The position numbers and the translations under genes were made by a program. This document shows, piece by piece, positions 1-12,726 of a stretch of DNA of 64,000 nt. Each line of letters opens with the position of its first letter. Position 1 is the first letter of the stretch. This DNA comes from Cryptomeria japonica (lineage: Eukaryota > Streptophyta > Pinopsida > Cupressales > Cupressaceae), in NCBI RefSeq assembly GCF_030272615.1, contig NC_081414.1, positions 657,834,292 to 657,898,291 on the forward strand, read 5' to 3'. The notes below the pieces were generated by a model, which saw only the letters and a program-made list of their open reading frames with translations, ran no database searches and had not been told where the DNA came from.

Positions 1-2220
1 ACTAGAATGTTTGTATATAATCTATACTTGGAAACATGGTAAGGAAAAAAAACTGCAGCTGAAATTGGATACAATAGAAAAGAACATCGATAAAGTTTAT
101 GAGAATCAAACCATAGACGAAAAGAAAGTATCAGTGGTTAGATGAAAAAACAAGGAAGAAGGTAAGCATGTCAAGTATGTAGAGGAATTTAATATGGATA
201 AAGAAAAATAGGAGAAAGGAAAACACATGGGTTCACTTGAACCTGAATTTCAAAAGGTTATGGATGAAACATATATGTCCAAAACTGTTAAGTTGGCTAC
301 TCTTTTTAATCTTTTGAGTAGAGGTCATCCTATGATAGACTACTCTGATATTGCTAGATTATTAAGATTTCTAAGTGTTCCAAGATATCCTGCAACTCAT
401 TGGTCAGTAAACAATGGATGGTATTTGACGAGTTGTCTTGCTGAAGTGGAAATAAGTGATCTACGAGAAAAAGTAAAGGAGTCAAACTATATTGCATTAT
501 CTTTAGATGAAGTTACAATGGTGGACAATACTTGTTGGATGTGTATGCATGTGCATATTATCCAAAACCATGTCTAGCACCCTCATCTACTCTGGGTTGT
601 TAAGATGGAGAACACCAACATGTAAAGTATGTATGAACTGGCTAAGAAATGTTTAAATGAAATTTCTAGTATGGATGACTTTACTATTTCCAAAAAGCTA
701 GTGTGTGTAGGAGTAGACAGAGTTGTAGTGATGCAAGCTCATAGGAATAGTCTATGTGAAAAGCTACAAATGAGCATTGCAGACCATATATGGTTTCTAT
801 TCACTACATGGCGCATAGACTTAATTTAGCATGTAAAATTATGCATGATCATGAAGAGGTAGCCAGAGTTGATGAGATAATTCACGATCTCTACACATAC
901 TTTTTTTGTAGTCCCAAATGTTTTTAAAAATTTTAGAAATTTGCTGAAGGAATAACCGATGGTAACAATCTACTTAAGGATGTTGATACTAGATGGATCT
1001 CTATTCATGGATCTGTGAAATGAGTTTTCTCAGAATATAGATCCTTGGTTGGTCTAATGTACGAACAAAGGAAAGACGCTCAATGTGCTACACTTTTGCA
1101 TAGGTTAATTGATGTAGAGACACTATTAACCTTGGCTGGTATTCTCCCCCTGTTGGACCAAATGAAATTGCTTATTGAACAAGCCCAAGAGAGAACTATG
1201 TATGTTCAAGAATATGCTACGCTGCATAGAATGACTTTCATGGGCATTGATAATCAATATCTAAATGATTATCAATTCAATGATGAAGCATATAGTAAAT
1301 GGAATCAGATTACAAATTTGGGTCATGCTAATAATTATTTATGGTTTAATGATCGCGGTGATTTATGAGTTCTTGTATGTGGAAAGCAAATACCAATGTT
1401 CTACTATGGCATGTGTTCCAGTGTGTGGTCTACTAGAATGAGAGATGGACCTGTTATAGTGAAATATTTCAACAATATTGTGATTTTTGTGTACACCAAT
1501 TTATAGAAGATTGCAAAAGAGGTTTCAACACATATTTTAAAGCAATTCCCTTGGAGGAACTATTAGAAACCATGTCTATCGTCTATCCTAATTTTTGGAG
1601 AACGCTTGATCCACAAGATTTTCATAAGAGGCTACTGGAATTGGTGAATTATTTTGGTAAGAGTCCCAATTTCAATGTTGATGGAAAGGAATTAGAAGGA
1701 GCTATAAGTAGAACTAATCTTGCAGAGCAATTTGCCCATTTTGCAGCAACAATTCATGAATAGGTTAAGGATTTGGATAGTGCGTAGCTACTAGGATCAA
1801 TAACATGGCTTAGGGAAAAAATTAGTCAGAGCTCAATGTTGGGTGAAGAAATCTCAGAATATTTCAAACTATCTAACTTGTATCAAACAATGATTTTGGG
1901 TTCTATTGAGGATGAGAGTGTTTTCAGTGCATTGGGATTCTTAAAATCAGAGACAAAAAACAAACTCGGCAAAAATGTGGAAGTTTGATTGAGGATTTAT
2001 ACTAGTTAGTATAATGCTGAAATATTTCTTATAAGAGGGCACTCGCACACTGGACATTCACAATTGAAAGGAGAGGTTTAGGAAACATTTCAACTAGCAA
2101 TGACAATGCTAAAATGCAGAGCTCATCAATTTCTAGTAGTCATGCTAAGAATAATGTAAGCGAGCAAAATGATGGTGAGAATGAAAGAGAAAGTGAAGTA
2201 CAGTTAGACGAGATGAATTG
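1..2220 (+). pseudogene. hAT-like (DUF4371-type) transposase relic
   Basis: A decayed coding region read in several + frames. Open pieces lie at 227-577, 629-829, 1045-1368 and 1551-1763, joined by stops and frameshifts. Visible family signatures are an LSLDEVT-like block (about 500-520), a KKLVCVGVD block (about 685-715), a DTRW block (about 990), VETLLTLAGILPLLDQM (about 1107-1160) and, near the 3' end, a SIEDESVFSALGFLKS block (about 1900-1950) that corresponds to the C-terminal dimerisation region of hAT transposases. These blocks match my knowledge of plant hAT-like, zinc-finger-associated transposase proteins; no database search was run. In life such a protein cuts and pastes DNA in the nucleus; this copy cannot, being broken in many places. 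The 5' end, including any BED or other zinc finger, lies outside the window. No terminal inverted repeats or TSD were identified. Confidence 0.7.
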
Positions 2221-3636
2221 ACAATTGGATTTGGGTCAGTCATGACAAGTCAACTCTTAGTCAGTTAGATTTAGCATTTTGTAGGAGACTGTCGAAACTC
2301 AGACTATGACTAGGTATTTATGCTATTTACTATAATTCATGAATCATGAATGGTATTGCAAAATCCAAATTGATTTCTTTATACTATTGTAAATCCACGT
2401 GCACTTTTTAATTTTTTATTTATAAACTATATATTAACTTGCTGCAATGTTGATTACCTTTACTGTGTTGCATGTTTTGTTGTATAATCTTTGTAAACAT
2501 TGTCTTCAATTTGGACTTATTAGATTTCCAATTTCTGTTTGTCAAATTCTCTTTCCACAAACTTTTGTGGGACCGTCTTATAAACAATTATCAAATAAAT
2601 TTTGTAATCATTTTAATTTTTTTTAAGTTGCAATTTACCTTTAAACTATTAATTTTTTAAGTCTTTGGGTCCTACTAACATATGCAACAATGCGAAATAA
2701 TGCCACGTGGGTTTGCTACTATATGGCTGGTTAATTCTATCGCATGTTGTTTAAGATGAGCCTACCACCATAGTGCGATGAGGCCATAACTTGCCACATG
2801 ACACAAATCTTTGTGACCTTCTTATAAATAATTAACAAATAACTTATGAAATTATTTTAATATTTTATAGTGTGAATTAGTTTTAAACTATTAATTTAGT
2901 CTTCAAGTGGTGGATCCTAATCCTACTAGCAATATGCAATGATATAAAATAGTGCCACATGGGTTTGGTACTATATGAGTGGTTAGTTACCATAGTGTGA
3001 CAAAGCTACAACTTGCCACAGACCTTCATGGGACCCTCTTATAATCAATTAACAAATAAATTATTGTCTGTTCTTTAAATGATGGGTCCTACCACTGATA
3101 TGCGATTATGTAAAATTATGCCATCTGTCCCCTTTTATTAGAAATAGATGCAAAATGATAGATTTACTACTAGCGACGATCTGATTGGTCGATTAAGATC
3201 AACGACTCAGGTTCAAAACTATGAGGTAGGGTTTGTTTTATGTTGTTTCGTGGGCAATTTTTGCTAGTTCTCCTTGAACATGCCTGGTCACTTGTTAATT
3301 GCATTCAATTTTAGATAATTCAATATTTATGAAGAGTTGTAGTTGACAAATTTGTGTAATTTAGATAGTCCAACAGTACAACTCCAAGCATTAGCATCTA
3401 ACGAAACTGCAAAGGTTTGAACTTTGATACTGTTGAGTGTGGTATCAAGTACAAGTAAGTTGACATTCTGTATTTTGATTTAATTTTTTATATCTACAAA
3501 AGGGTTTTCTTAGTATTTTAGGCTTAGTTTTAGAAAAGTAGTACTCAGATTGCAATTTTGTGATAAATTTTGAATACTCAATTTCATTTTTGAAGTGTTG
3601 TTTGTAAATTTCTTAATTATCATAAGTTTAAATAGG
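2221..3636. other. AT-rich non-coding stretch
   Basis: No coding region is supported here. It holds the three-copy repeat at 2557-3125 and otherwise AT-rich sequence leading into decayed ORF A. Short ORFs such as 2472-2660 are hydrophobic by AT content only. Confidence 0.6.
2557..3125 (+). repeat. Three imperfect tandem copies of a ~240-bp repeat
   Basis: A module running cacaaacttttgtgggacc, ...cttataa.caatta.caaataa, then ...ttaaactattaattt, ...gggtccta, and tgccacgtgggtttg, followed by ctactatatg.. occurs from about 2557, again from about 2800 and a third, shorter time from about 3016 to 3125. The spacing of matching blocks is about 216-254 bp. Copies differ by many substitutions and indels, so the array is old. 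No coding potential is seen. Family unknown. Confidence 0.6.
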
Positions 3637-4447
3637 ATGAGTGGAAATTCAATAAGAGGTTCAACTAATGCTAAGAGGGCCTTGGATGAAGATATTATTA
3701 CTCAATTGTCTGGTTCTTCAAAAAGGGGAAGGCATGCCCAGGTTATGGATATTATATCTGATATAGTTGTGGATAGGACATCATCGTGTGGGGATCCTTA
3801 CATGCCGATTAGCGGAATGGATTTATTCTTGTTTTTTTACAACATGAGTAGAGCCCCAATTCCAGTGAAAAATGCATGGAGATTGGATTTGGGAAGGCTT
3901 TTCATCTCAAATCTTTTTGTCAATATAGACCTAATTAGAGTTTTGGCAAAAAGCTATAATCCAGACAGTCGATCTATCTTGATAGAGAAGGGTATTTTCT
4001 TGGCCAAGTTTGAGTACAGGGAATCTATTTCTGAAACATTTATGTTAAACTCTAATTCCTAGTTGCAAGTGCCCATTGATTTTCTCTCTCTAGGGAGGGA
4101 ATACGGTAGGGACAATGGTAGCTTCAATGTTAAATGGCTTCCATTTCATAGAAGGAAGAAGGGGGAAGAGATGCCTATTGCATTTTAGAAGACAAATGTT
4201 GAGCCCTTTGATTATCAAATTTTTGAGGATTATTTCATATACACTTACTTTGCACTTTTCCAAGTGTTGGGAATCAATGTAAAGTCCAAGATTCCTGTGC
4301 ATCTTATGATGTTGGCTGCCGAAATCTAGCACACTTATAGCAACACCTTCTTTGACTTTTCCTCATTCATTTCCAATTGTATTCACGAAGCCCTTTTGGA
4401 TATCCAAAATGGTATCCTTGTTGTTTGATTTTGGTGGTATTCTCTAT

Positions 4448-4858
4448 TGTGCCACATTTTTTTTGTTGGTGTAAATAATTATTCATCATGGATATTATTA
4501 CACTTTACTTAAGTTAACTTAGGGTAATGCATCTCATCGTAGTTTGGATATGAGACACTTAGGGAAGTGTGCACATAGGGATGTAGCTTGTAGGAGAAAT
4601 TACACCTTTTGTGGTCTTATCTTGCTGTTACACTCCACATTCAGTGGGTCATCCACCTCTTGTGGAATATTATATTATTTCTCCTACCTACCCCTAATTT
4701 TTCTCACCTACCCTTGTTTCTCATTTTGCCACATGTCATGATTGTGTGCTCACATATCCATATGGCCTTACCTATATAAGAAGGCCCATATTCATTGTAT
4801 TGGTTAATGCAATTGATCATTTGCATATTGATGAGAATACAATTTTGTTCTTATCACA
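4448..4858 (+). mobile_element. Solo LTR, 411 bp, inserted in ORF A
   Basis: The segment starts TGTGCCACA and ends TTATCACA, giving the usual TG...CA ends, and is flanked by the 4-bp direct repeat ctat (4444-4447 and 4859-4862). It carries a TATA-like box, tatataa, at 4773-4779, oriented +. No internal retroelement sequence is present, so it is most simply a solo LTR left by recombination between two LTRs. Removing it brings two halves of the decayed ORF A region together. The element family is not named. Confidence 0.6.
4773..4779 (+). promoter_or_regulatory. TATA-like box in solo LTR
   Basis: The string cctatataagaaggccc lies about 85 bp before the LTR's 3' end. It is the expected position and form for an LTR core promoter. 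Confidence 0.4.
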
Positions 4859-6407
4859 CTATTGTCTCTCTTTTGTGCTTTTCATTGTACCCTTGATCTT
4901 GGCAAAATATTACTTCTTTATGGTGGAAGAAAGGTTTCTCCTTTCCCTTGGGGCCCAGAGCTGAATTTGAGAAATGTAGATTAAGAAAACTAGAGGTTGC
5001 CTATCCAAGAATAGATGTATTAATGGGAAATGCACCGTGACAACTCCAATTATGTCATGTTTGAGGAGCTCTCTATCAAAGTTGTGCTGCAAAATTTGGG
5101 GTACCCAATAAATTGGAGATTATCAGACATGGTGAGGAGATTTTTGAGGCCTTTTGAGCTAGATCCCAAGCTAGGAATCTACCATAACTAGGGAGACTAA
5201 TTTTTCTACCCCAGGTACACAATCATCAAAGTTTACAGTGCACCAATTAAACCTCATGTTTTGCCTAGATATGTACCAAATAGAATTGCTTTCTTAGAAA
5301 TAATTTGGCAGTTGAATGAGTCTCACAAGGCTCATTTACGAAACCTAAAGGTAAAGAAGGGCTCCTTCCTCCCAAAAATCATATTTTTTGTGTGATTTTG
5401 AGATCTCGGGAAAAGGAGGATTCGACCTGTTATATTACAAGTTACTACCATACAAATTGAACTTTGCAAAATTTAGAAATTTGATCTAGAACACTTTATT
5501 GATTAGCCTAGGGTTGGGTTTATATTGGTAGCCTTTGTTCATGATCATGATCATTTTGAGGACTTAATTAGAAATGCTTCTTTTGATGTCAAAGTTCAGT
5601 GTAGAATACACATGGCAGAAGAAAAAATGAAAAATATTGACCCAACATACAAAGTGGTATACACTGAATTGGAGGAACAAAGTGTCATAAATTTTAAAAG
5701 AGTAAACACAAGAGATGACGTTAGACCATTGTCATGCTCTACATTTTTTTCTAATGAAAAATTTGTGTAGTCCTGAGAGTTCAGGGACTTTTTCCTAAAA
5801 AATAAAGGGAGCAATTTTCCAATATGCTCATAGAAAGGTTGGCATTGAGGAATCCGAAAGAAAACGATATTGATAGATCTATAGCTAAAGTTTTAGAGGA
5901 GGTTAATTATTTCATATCAAAGATGACCCCTGAGGAGGAAAGGTAGTTTTTAAGGAATAGTGGTTGTTTGTTACTTGAAGGATGGGACGTCTCTTTTGCA
6001 ATTGTATTGAACACCATAAGAAAGGAATCTTCAAAGTTGGCAACTTTACCAACTGAAGAGCAAGATCAAGAGTTGTATTTTGGGTCATATTATAGCCCTC
6101 AGTATGAGGCATTAGAAGTGTGGTCAATATTTAATGATGACCATATTCATAAATCCTAGATTAAGAAGAGGGTAGGAGATCTTATCGGTAACTTGACTAA
6201 TATGAAAATGAGACCTCGTAACAGATTTGCAATGCTCTTAACAAAAGAGATAATGAATTCTCAGGCAGATGTTAACAAGCTTATAGAATATTTGAGTAAG
6301 TTAAAACTTCAAAATGAAAAATTGTTGCAGGAGTATAATAAGGTGGTGTCACTCCTACCTTCTCTACATCCTACTTCAACTTTTATGTTTCTTCAAGTTC
6401 ACTTCAA

Positions 6408-6959
6408 GAGATAAAGGCTCTCAAGGATGAAGTATCAAGGTTGGAAGATGAGCTCAAAATGAGCAAAGTACCTAAGAAAAGTTCAAAAGTTGATGAAGAG
6501 AAGAGTGTAAGTGATTTTGTTGAAAAGGATAGTACCTTGTCATAGGAGATAAAGGTGCTCAAGGATGAAGTAGTAAGGTTGGAATATGAGCTCAAAATAA
6601 GCAAAGTGGCTCAGAAAAGTTCAAACAACAATGAAGAGAAGAGAGTCAGTTATTTGGTTGAAGAGAATAATTCCTTGTCATAGGAGATAAAGGTGCTCAA
6701 GGATGAAGTAGCAAGGTTGGAAGATGAGCTCAAAAGGAGTAACGTGGCTAAGAAAAGTTCAAACGATGATGAAGAGAAGAGAGTAAGTGATTTGGTTGAA
6801 TAGAATAGTACCTTGTCACATGAGATAAAGGCACTCAAGGCTGAAGTAGCAAGGTTGGAAGATGAGCTCAAAAGGAGAAAAGTGGCTCAAAAAATTTCAA
6901 ATGATGATGGAGAGAAGAGAGTCAGTGATTTGGTAGAAGACAATAATACCTTGTCACTC
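6408..6959 (+). repeat. Four tandem 138-bp (46-codon) coiled-coil units
   Basis: The start motif gagataaagg recurs at 6408, 6546, 6684 and 6822, exactly 138 bp apart. Each unit encodes a heptad-like EIKxLKxEVARLEDELK segment followed by a charged linker and LVEENNTLS-like end. The first two junctions carry a TAG stop in the same codon (tca tag gag), while the third reads tca cat gag; unit 3 also has a TAG inside. Units are clearly homologous with modest divergence. The period is a multiple of three, so the array arose, at least in part, in a coding frame. Confidence 0.95.
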
Positions 6960-7601
6960 TACCCTTTTGTTTACATGCTATCAATCATAAATGATTCATT
7001 TGTGATGACTATAAATCTATGTGAATATAGGATAACCTGCATCTACGATGTTGTTGAACTCGTTTGGGTGACTTATAAAGATTTGCATAATACAATGAAT
7101 GAGTCTTATGTTAGGGAAACAATTAGATTGAGATGCAACTTAAAAAATTGGTCTCCTCAAATCAAATGTTTAGAATTGTTGCTGGAACATGCAAATTTAG
7201 ATGATATTACTGGAAATTCTATTTTGAAAATTACTGAAAAATTTGATGAGTTGTGCAATATTCTACAAAATCATATCTTATTTCATGACAAGTTTATTCA
7301 GTTGGCAAGGTTTTATGACGACTGGCCAATACGGGTTCATCCTATTTTGATAGTAGAAGAGGAGTTGAAGAGATTTTGAATCTAGATGTTTTCTTTTTTA
7401 CTTAATTTTAGACAAGCAACAAGAGGATATGATAATTTTGGCTTTATAAACATGGGAGTGCTTAATTCTATGCTAGACAAACTTTACTCCATTGAGTATT
7501 GGATGCTCAAGTTTTGCAGGATTGTGGTGATAGTGCATGATCAATATAAGAATGATCATATGATGCAAGTCAAACAATTTCCTGGGCGATGGGCCTCCTA
7601 G

Positions 7602-8138
7602 GTACTAAGGTAGAGATCTTTTTGAACAAACTTACAACGAAAAAGATCCATTTGTAACTAGAGATGCACTTTTTTTTTTACAGCTACATGTTACATATAT
7701 ATGTATACATACATACATACATTTATTAATTCTAGTGTCCATGATGGGATAAATTTTATTTGTTCTACTTCTCATTACTTAGATCTAAAAGTGAATATGT
7801 TATTTATTTTTTAGCTAAAAGTGAATATGTCATTTATTTTACAAGTTGTCATTGCATATGGGAAAGTAAAATATAGTCCAATTACACAAAATCCCACTGA
7901 AATAACATTTCTTATAATCCTTTAAAAATTAAAATAAAGATCAGATTAGAACAAAGTTACATAGTCATAAAAGATAGAAGAAACTGTAATTTATATTATA
8001 TCTTTCATAAAAACAAGTTTACATGGCATTGTGGCACAATTTACATATTTGTGATGGCTTGTGTTGACAATACATATTATGAAATCACCTTGTAATTTTT
8101 TGTAAGGTGCTCCACTCAGCATCTAATGGAAGTCTAAT
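7602..8138. other. AT-rich spacer with small (ATAC)n run
   Basis: No gene is supported between the 3' ends of ORF A (+) and ORF B (-). A short ATAC microsatellite lies at about 7704-7722. Confidence 0.5.
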
Positions 8139-11100
8139 TTATTGTAAGGTATGGTATGCAACTTGCAAATTTGTCAGTATTTCATATTTGGAAGAGGAAT
8201 CTGAATTTGACACTAATGTTTCATTCAATATTGTATTCAATGTTATCAATGTTTTGATGTAACCCAAAAAATTCATCTCACTACTATCCTTAGGAAACTG
8301 CTCTACATCACTGTTCATTTTCTCCTCCATCTTCTTTTTGAAATAAACATTTCCAATGTATTGATTGTTTGCATCAACACTCTTTGCCAAACCAAGCTCT
8401 ATCAATTTTTGTTCCTTTTCATCCAGCTTCATCACTTTTTTTTACAGCCATACCCAAACATTCCTTTGCTTCCCGTAGTTTTTCACATTTTTGAATGATA
8501 GATGATGCCTTTACTAAGAAATCAATGTGGCTACAAATTCCCTTCGTTACCAAATAGTTGTCACTGGCTTTGTAGAGTGTTTGAAAAAATTGTTTTGCAA
8601 TTTCCTCTCTTGAACAAACCTCTTTGTTCTAACCAATGTATTCCTTGACCTTTACATAGTATCCTCTCACACTTTCATTCAACTGAAATGACTAACACAA
8701 CTAGCCATTCCTCTGCATTATTTACCCCCAAATGTTTGTTTTTATATACCTCACTATCTTTTTAGAATTTTCCTTCATTCTGTTCTCCAAAGTTTTGATC
8801 ATATTTTCAGCCTTCCGCAACTCTTGTCACATTTTTTCACTTGATTTTCTTTCTTCCTCTTCTTTTTCTTCCCACTCTTTTTCATTTGCCCTCTAATGAT
8901 CCAATTGCTCCTATAAATGTTTGTTTGTGGCAGCAGTAGTCTCCACACTATTGTATAATCTAGCTGAAGTGGATTTTTCATTGTCTAATTCTTTATTGCT
9001 TTCAACCAATTTTTCGTTTAGTTCATTAAGTTGTGACTCCATATGTTCGTGCTCTGTAATTGCTAATGTAGAGTCAAATATTTTTATCCTTTTCTCTAAT
9101 TCAATCCACTTATTATATGTTGCTTTCCTCTTTTCTTTCTCATTTTCCAGGTTTGCCTATAACTTTTCTATTTGTTTTTCCAGCTTAATTTTCTCTCTCT
9201 CCATCTTGACCAGTGTTGTATAGACCACTTTGTTGGTCTTTTTTGACACATTAATTTTGTCCACATTTTTGACTTTGGAAAAATCCATATGGAAGGTGCT
9301 AACATGAAATTGAGAGGGATCTATCTGACTCTATGGTAGATTTTAATTATTATCTGGGAGCACAACAACCATGTACTCTATCATTTCTTTGTTTGGGTCA
9401 TATGTGGAATTACCCTATTCGATGTAGGTCATTCCTCAGAAGTAGCTGTAGCTACATCCCTCTTCAAGTTATTTATTTTTCTTTATACATATTTGATTTT
9501 TGTACAAATTCATCAAAGTATTGTAATGAAAACCTAGGGTTGCTAATGCAATTGAATGTTTGAAAGGTGAAATAGAATTTGCAGTGATGTACACACCTCC
9601 ACCTATGCCTACATTTCTACCTAACATATTTTGAGGATTAACAACACCCATTCCTAATCCTATCCTAGTGTCACTTGCAAGTGGAGTTTTTGGACTCTTT
9701 TAAGGGGTTTGTTCTGAAGCTTCAAATGATAGATTTGGAGTGGCAATGGACAGAGTTCATATTGTACTCACCATTTTTGTCATAACCTTTCCCTTCTTCA
9801 CACTATCTTGATCACTTCCCATGGGATTCTGTAAGTGTATAATATCTTCTATAGTTGGCCTCTTGTGAGAGATTTCTTGTTGTTTCACTTATTCACAACA
9901 ACTAGTACTAGTACCCATGTCGTCCTCACCAGTGGTAGTGGTACTTGATTCAATATGAATAGCATGTTCTAGTTGTGAATGTATCTGAGTGTTGGTACCA
10001 TCCACACCAATGACAGTGGAACTTGATTCAACACCATGACCAATCCAATGTTTTGGTTGTGATTGAATATGAGTGTGGGGAATATCCCTAGATTCCGTAC
10101 TAGTGGCACTTGATTTGCCACCAATAGGATTACCTTGTTTTGCTAGTGTTTGTGATTGAGTTTGAGTGTCTGCATAAACTGGATTTGAAGATTTAACGAA
10201 ATAAGAAGCAGGGTTATGAGTAATACCTTCCTATGATGATTCACCTCCAATGATTGGTGTCTCACCATTTTTTCGTGGAACAAGTTTTGTCAACAGTGGC
10301 ATCCAATCACCTTCTCCTCGAGGACCTAGACCACCACCTTCATAACCCATTTTTTTTTATTAGGGTTTCCCCATTTGGTATATTTTTCTTTCATGGACTC
10401 ACTTAATTTTGTAGACCCAGAGTATACAATAGCTATTTGAGTTTCTTATGTATTGGTATTCTCATCAACCTCATCCTCATCTTTATCACTTTCGTCATAT
10501 GCTTCATTGGGATGTTCATTATTCTACAACTTGATAAATTCAAAATCCTCTGGGATTCCATTAAGATCTGCACTAGTCTTTGGTTCACTGAGATTCTTCC
10601 TCATAGTCCAAAAATTAGTAATTTTGGTTCTATTCTACCTTTTGTCCTCACAATATGTCTTTATGTTTTGTGGGATAACTTTTGTAGATGGATGAGTAGC
10701 TTTTTGGTAGAAATTATCAGACCTCCTATTTTCATTTTGATTTTGTTTTCCCTGCTCTGTTGTTCCCTGTTCCATAATTTGTGATGACAATTCTTCTTTT
10801 GAAATATTTTTGTCAACGACAGTTTCCTCCATCACTTTTTCTACCCCATCCCAAGAGTCCCTGGTTTTCAATAATTCTAGCAATGGCTTACTTTCATGTT
10901 GTAATTTGCTTACAGATTTTAGATTCTTCTGAAGCTTTTTCAAAATGACCTTGCATAGGTCATACTGCCAGTAACTATCAGCATCAAAATTAAAAATCTC
11001 CAAAAAATTATGTGCCACATTAAATTCTTATCTCTCAAATGTGAACCCTCCACATGAGAAAGGTAATGAAGGAAATATGGTCTTCTTTTGCTAGCCATAG

Positions 11101-12327
11101 AAGAGTTCATCTGCAGTCTCCATCTTCCATACATATTCCAATGCAAAAACCCTCTCTGTCACATGTATTGGAAGTTTGCGGGGTTGTACTCATGCTCCAT
11201 AAAACCTTAACACTATATATTCTTCCATGAGGTCCCAGTTCACCAATTGTATTTCAAATCCGAGTTGAATGTAATCTCTACAAGACATAGTCAATCTAGG
11301 CATTGGAGTGTTTGTAATTTCATGATACATTGGTGCCAAAAAGAAGTCTACAAAATGGGTGTAGTTCCCTCTTTTATGATGCATCCTTATCTTAAGTGCC
11401 CATTCATATATTGGAGCCACTGTTCTATCATTGTCTTTCTTGTACACCTTAATCTCAAGCTTGTTGGTCTCAAATATTCCATGAAATTTTGCTAGAAGAA
11501 GATGACACAAGTAGGTTGTGAACCTAGATGTCTTAGAGATACCTCCTTTAATCATTACAAATTGATTGTGCATGGATTGAAAACTGAGTTCAACAAAATT
11601 ATATCTAACTGGTTGAGGAATACAATGGATATTAAATATCATTTGAAAAAGTCTTACACCCATTGTCCTATCACTTTCCAATCTAAGACAAAACATTAGT
11701 AGGGCAATAGTATCCATAACCCATGGCACAAAAGTATCAACATTATAAGGAGGCTTATGGTTGTGATCCAAGTTGACACCATCAACTATTATGCCTTTGA
11801 CAAATCTATCTTTCTCCTCTTCACTAACAACTTTATATTCCTCTACAAGCTATTCTAGGTCAATGTGGACGTTTGAGTTTTCTACTCCAAGCCCTATGTC
11901 CAACAAACTCTTAAATTCTTTCTTGGTGATGGATAAAATTTCCTTTTGGGTATTCTTATTAACAATTTCTCTTCTACTTTCATCTTATTTTTTCAATGCA
12001 CAACATGACAATTTATGAGCAAGGGAAAAGTTGAGGTAACATCATGTGTCCCAATCCAACATCCCATGATGCAATTTTATTTGTTTTCACTCCTATTTTA
12101 GGGTTATAAACTTTCCAATTTGACCCTGTAGTGCTATTTACCAACTTTTTAGTTCTAGTTTCCCACTTATTTTACAATGAAAATCTAATTTGTGTTGTTT
12201 TCTTCTTACCGTGAAGCACAAGATAAAAAATATCATGGTATTCATCAGTGAAACCTGAGGTTTTAACCAATTTGGTTACTTCAGTATAGTCTATATTTCC
12301 TATTGTTGTGCTTTTTGTTTTACCCAT
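8139..12327 (-). pseudogene. Decayed large unrecognised ORF B (retroelement accessory-type)
   Basis: Read on the minus strand from an ATG at 12327 (MGKTKSTTIGNIDYTE), this is a long broken frame. The clearest piece is 11771-11190 (193 codons), a globular region with LSFQSMHNQFVM and TYLCHLLLAKF-like stretches. Next come 11018-10635 (charged, helical), a low-complexity Ser/Thr/Val-rich linker (about 10400-9700), a strongly coiled-coil stretch (about 9240-8750) and a C-terminal piece at 8435-8139. Stops and shifts occur throughout. The product is not recognised. The order of globular N-terminus, acidic/low-complexity linker and C-terminal coiled coil matches ORFs A, C and D. The ATG is only 79 bp from the start of the Ogre-like 5' LTR, so that element landed just upstream of this frame. 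Hydrophobic + strand ORFs here (e.g. 10437-10784) are shadows. Confidence 0.5.
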
Positions 12328-12620
12328 CTCTATTAATGGTTAAAAGATGGTGCTACAGCTACACAAGCTCAAAAATGTAAATCTTAAACCCTAGGTTTTA
12401 CAATGTGCTACCCTCCCTTAATTCTCAATTGTTAAGTTGAACAATTCTTGGCAATGTTCTTTAGAGTGGAGCCTTGTGTAAAGTTTAGTTATATGTCGGG
12501 TCATAAATTATTTGAACTTGAACCTTTCTCTTGAACTCGTCCAAGGTACAAAGTTTAGGTTCAAGCGGTCTTGTCACTCCATGTTCATGTCTTTAGTAAA
12601 GTTTTGTTGGGTGGGTCTTT

Positions 12621-12726
12621 GACCTTGAACCTTTGAATCATCTTTGAAGAAATTTCAAGGTTCAAGTTTCAAAGACCTTGAACCTTTGAATCATCTTTGA
12701 AGAAATTTCAAGGTTCAAGGTTCAAT
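12621..12726 (+). repeat. 53-bp tandem duplication in the 5' LTR
   Basis: The unit beginning gaccttgaacctttgaatca starts at 12621 and again at 12674. The 3' LTR has only one copy, near 23468, so the duplication arose after insertion or during reverse transcription. The unit contains ccttgaacc and ggttcaagg, which are inverted complements. Confidence 0.8.

Larger units (their letters stand above)
3637..7601 (+). pseudogene. Decayed large unrecognised ORF A (retroelement accessory-type)
   Basis: A long former reading frame, now broken by in-frame stops (mostly TAG) and shifts. Surviving pieces are 3637-4062, about 4070-4330, 5525-5770, 5968-6159, 6193-6414, 6813-7379 and 7386-7601. The start at 3637 (MSGNSIRGSTNAKRALDEDI) follows an upstream stop-rich region. 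The N-terminal half looks globular and rich in aromatic residues. The middle and C-terminal half is predicted coiled coil, including four 46-residue tandem units at 6408-6959. It ends near 7601 with a short tail. A 411-bp solo LTR interrupts it at 4448. I do not recognise the protein. Its layout resembles ORF B, C and D elsewhere in the window, suggesting a retrotransposon-borne accessory ORF (inference). No LTRs were found around it. It could also be the relic of a repetitive host-derived gene. Confidence 0.5.

Noticed and set aside
3430-3470. gtggtatcaagtac as an iMet primer site before ORF A
   Set aside because: Only partial similarity to the primer site, and no LTR ends directly before it.
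6408-6959. Regular repeat as a possible CRISPR array
   Set aside because: Units are contiguous with no spacers and encode coiled coil; the genome is eukaryotic.
10437-10784. Hydrophobic + strand ORFs
   Set aside because: They are antisense shadows of decayed ORF B; hydrophobicity comes from A/T-rich complement codons.
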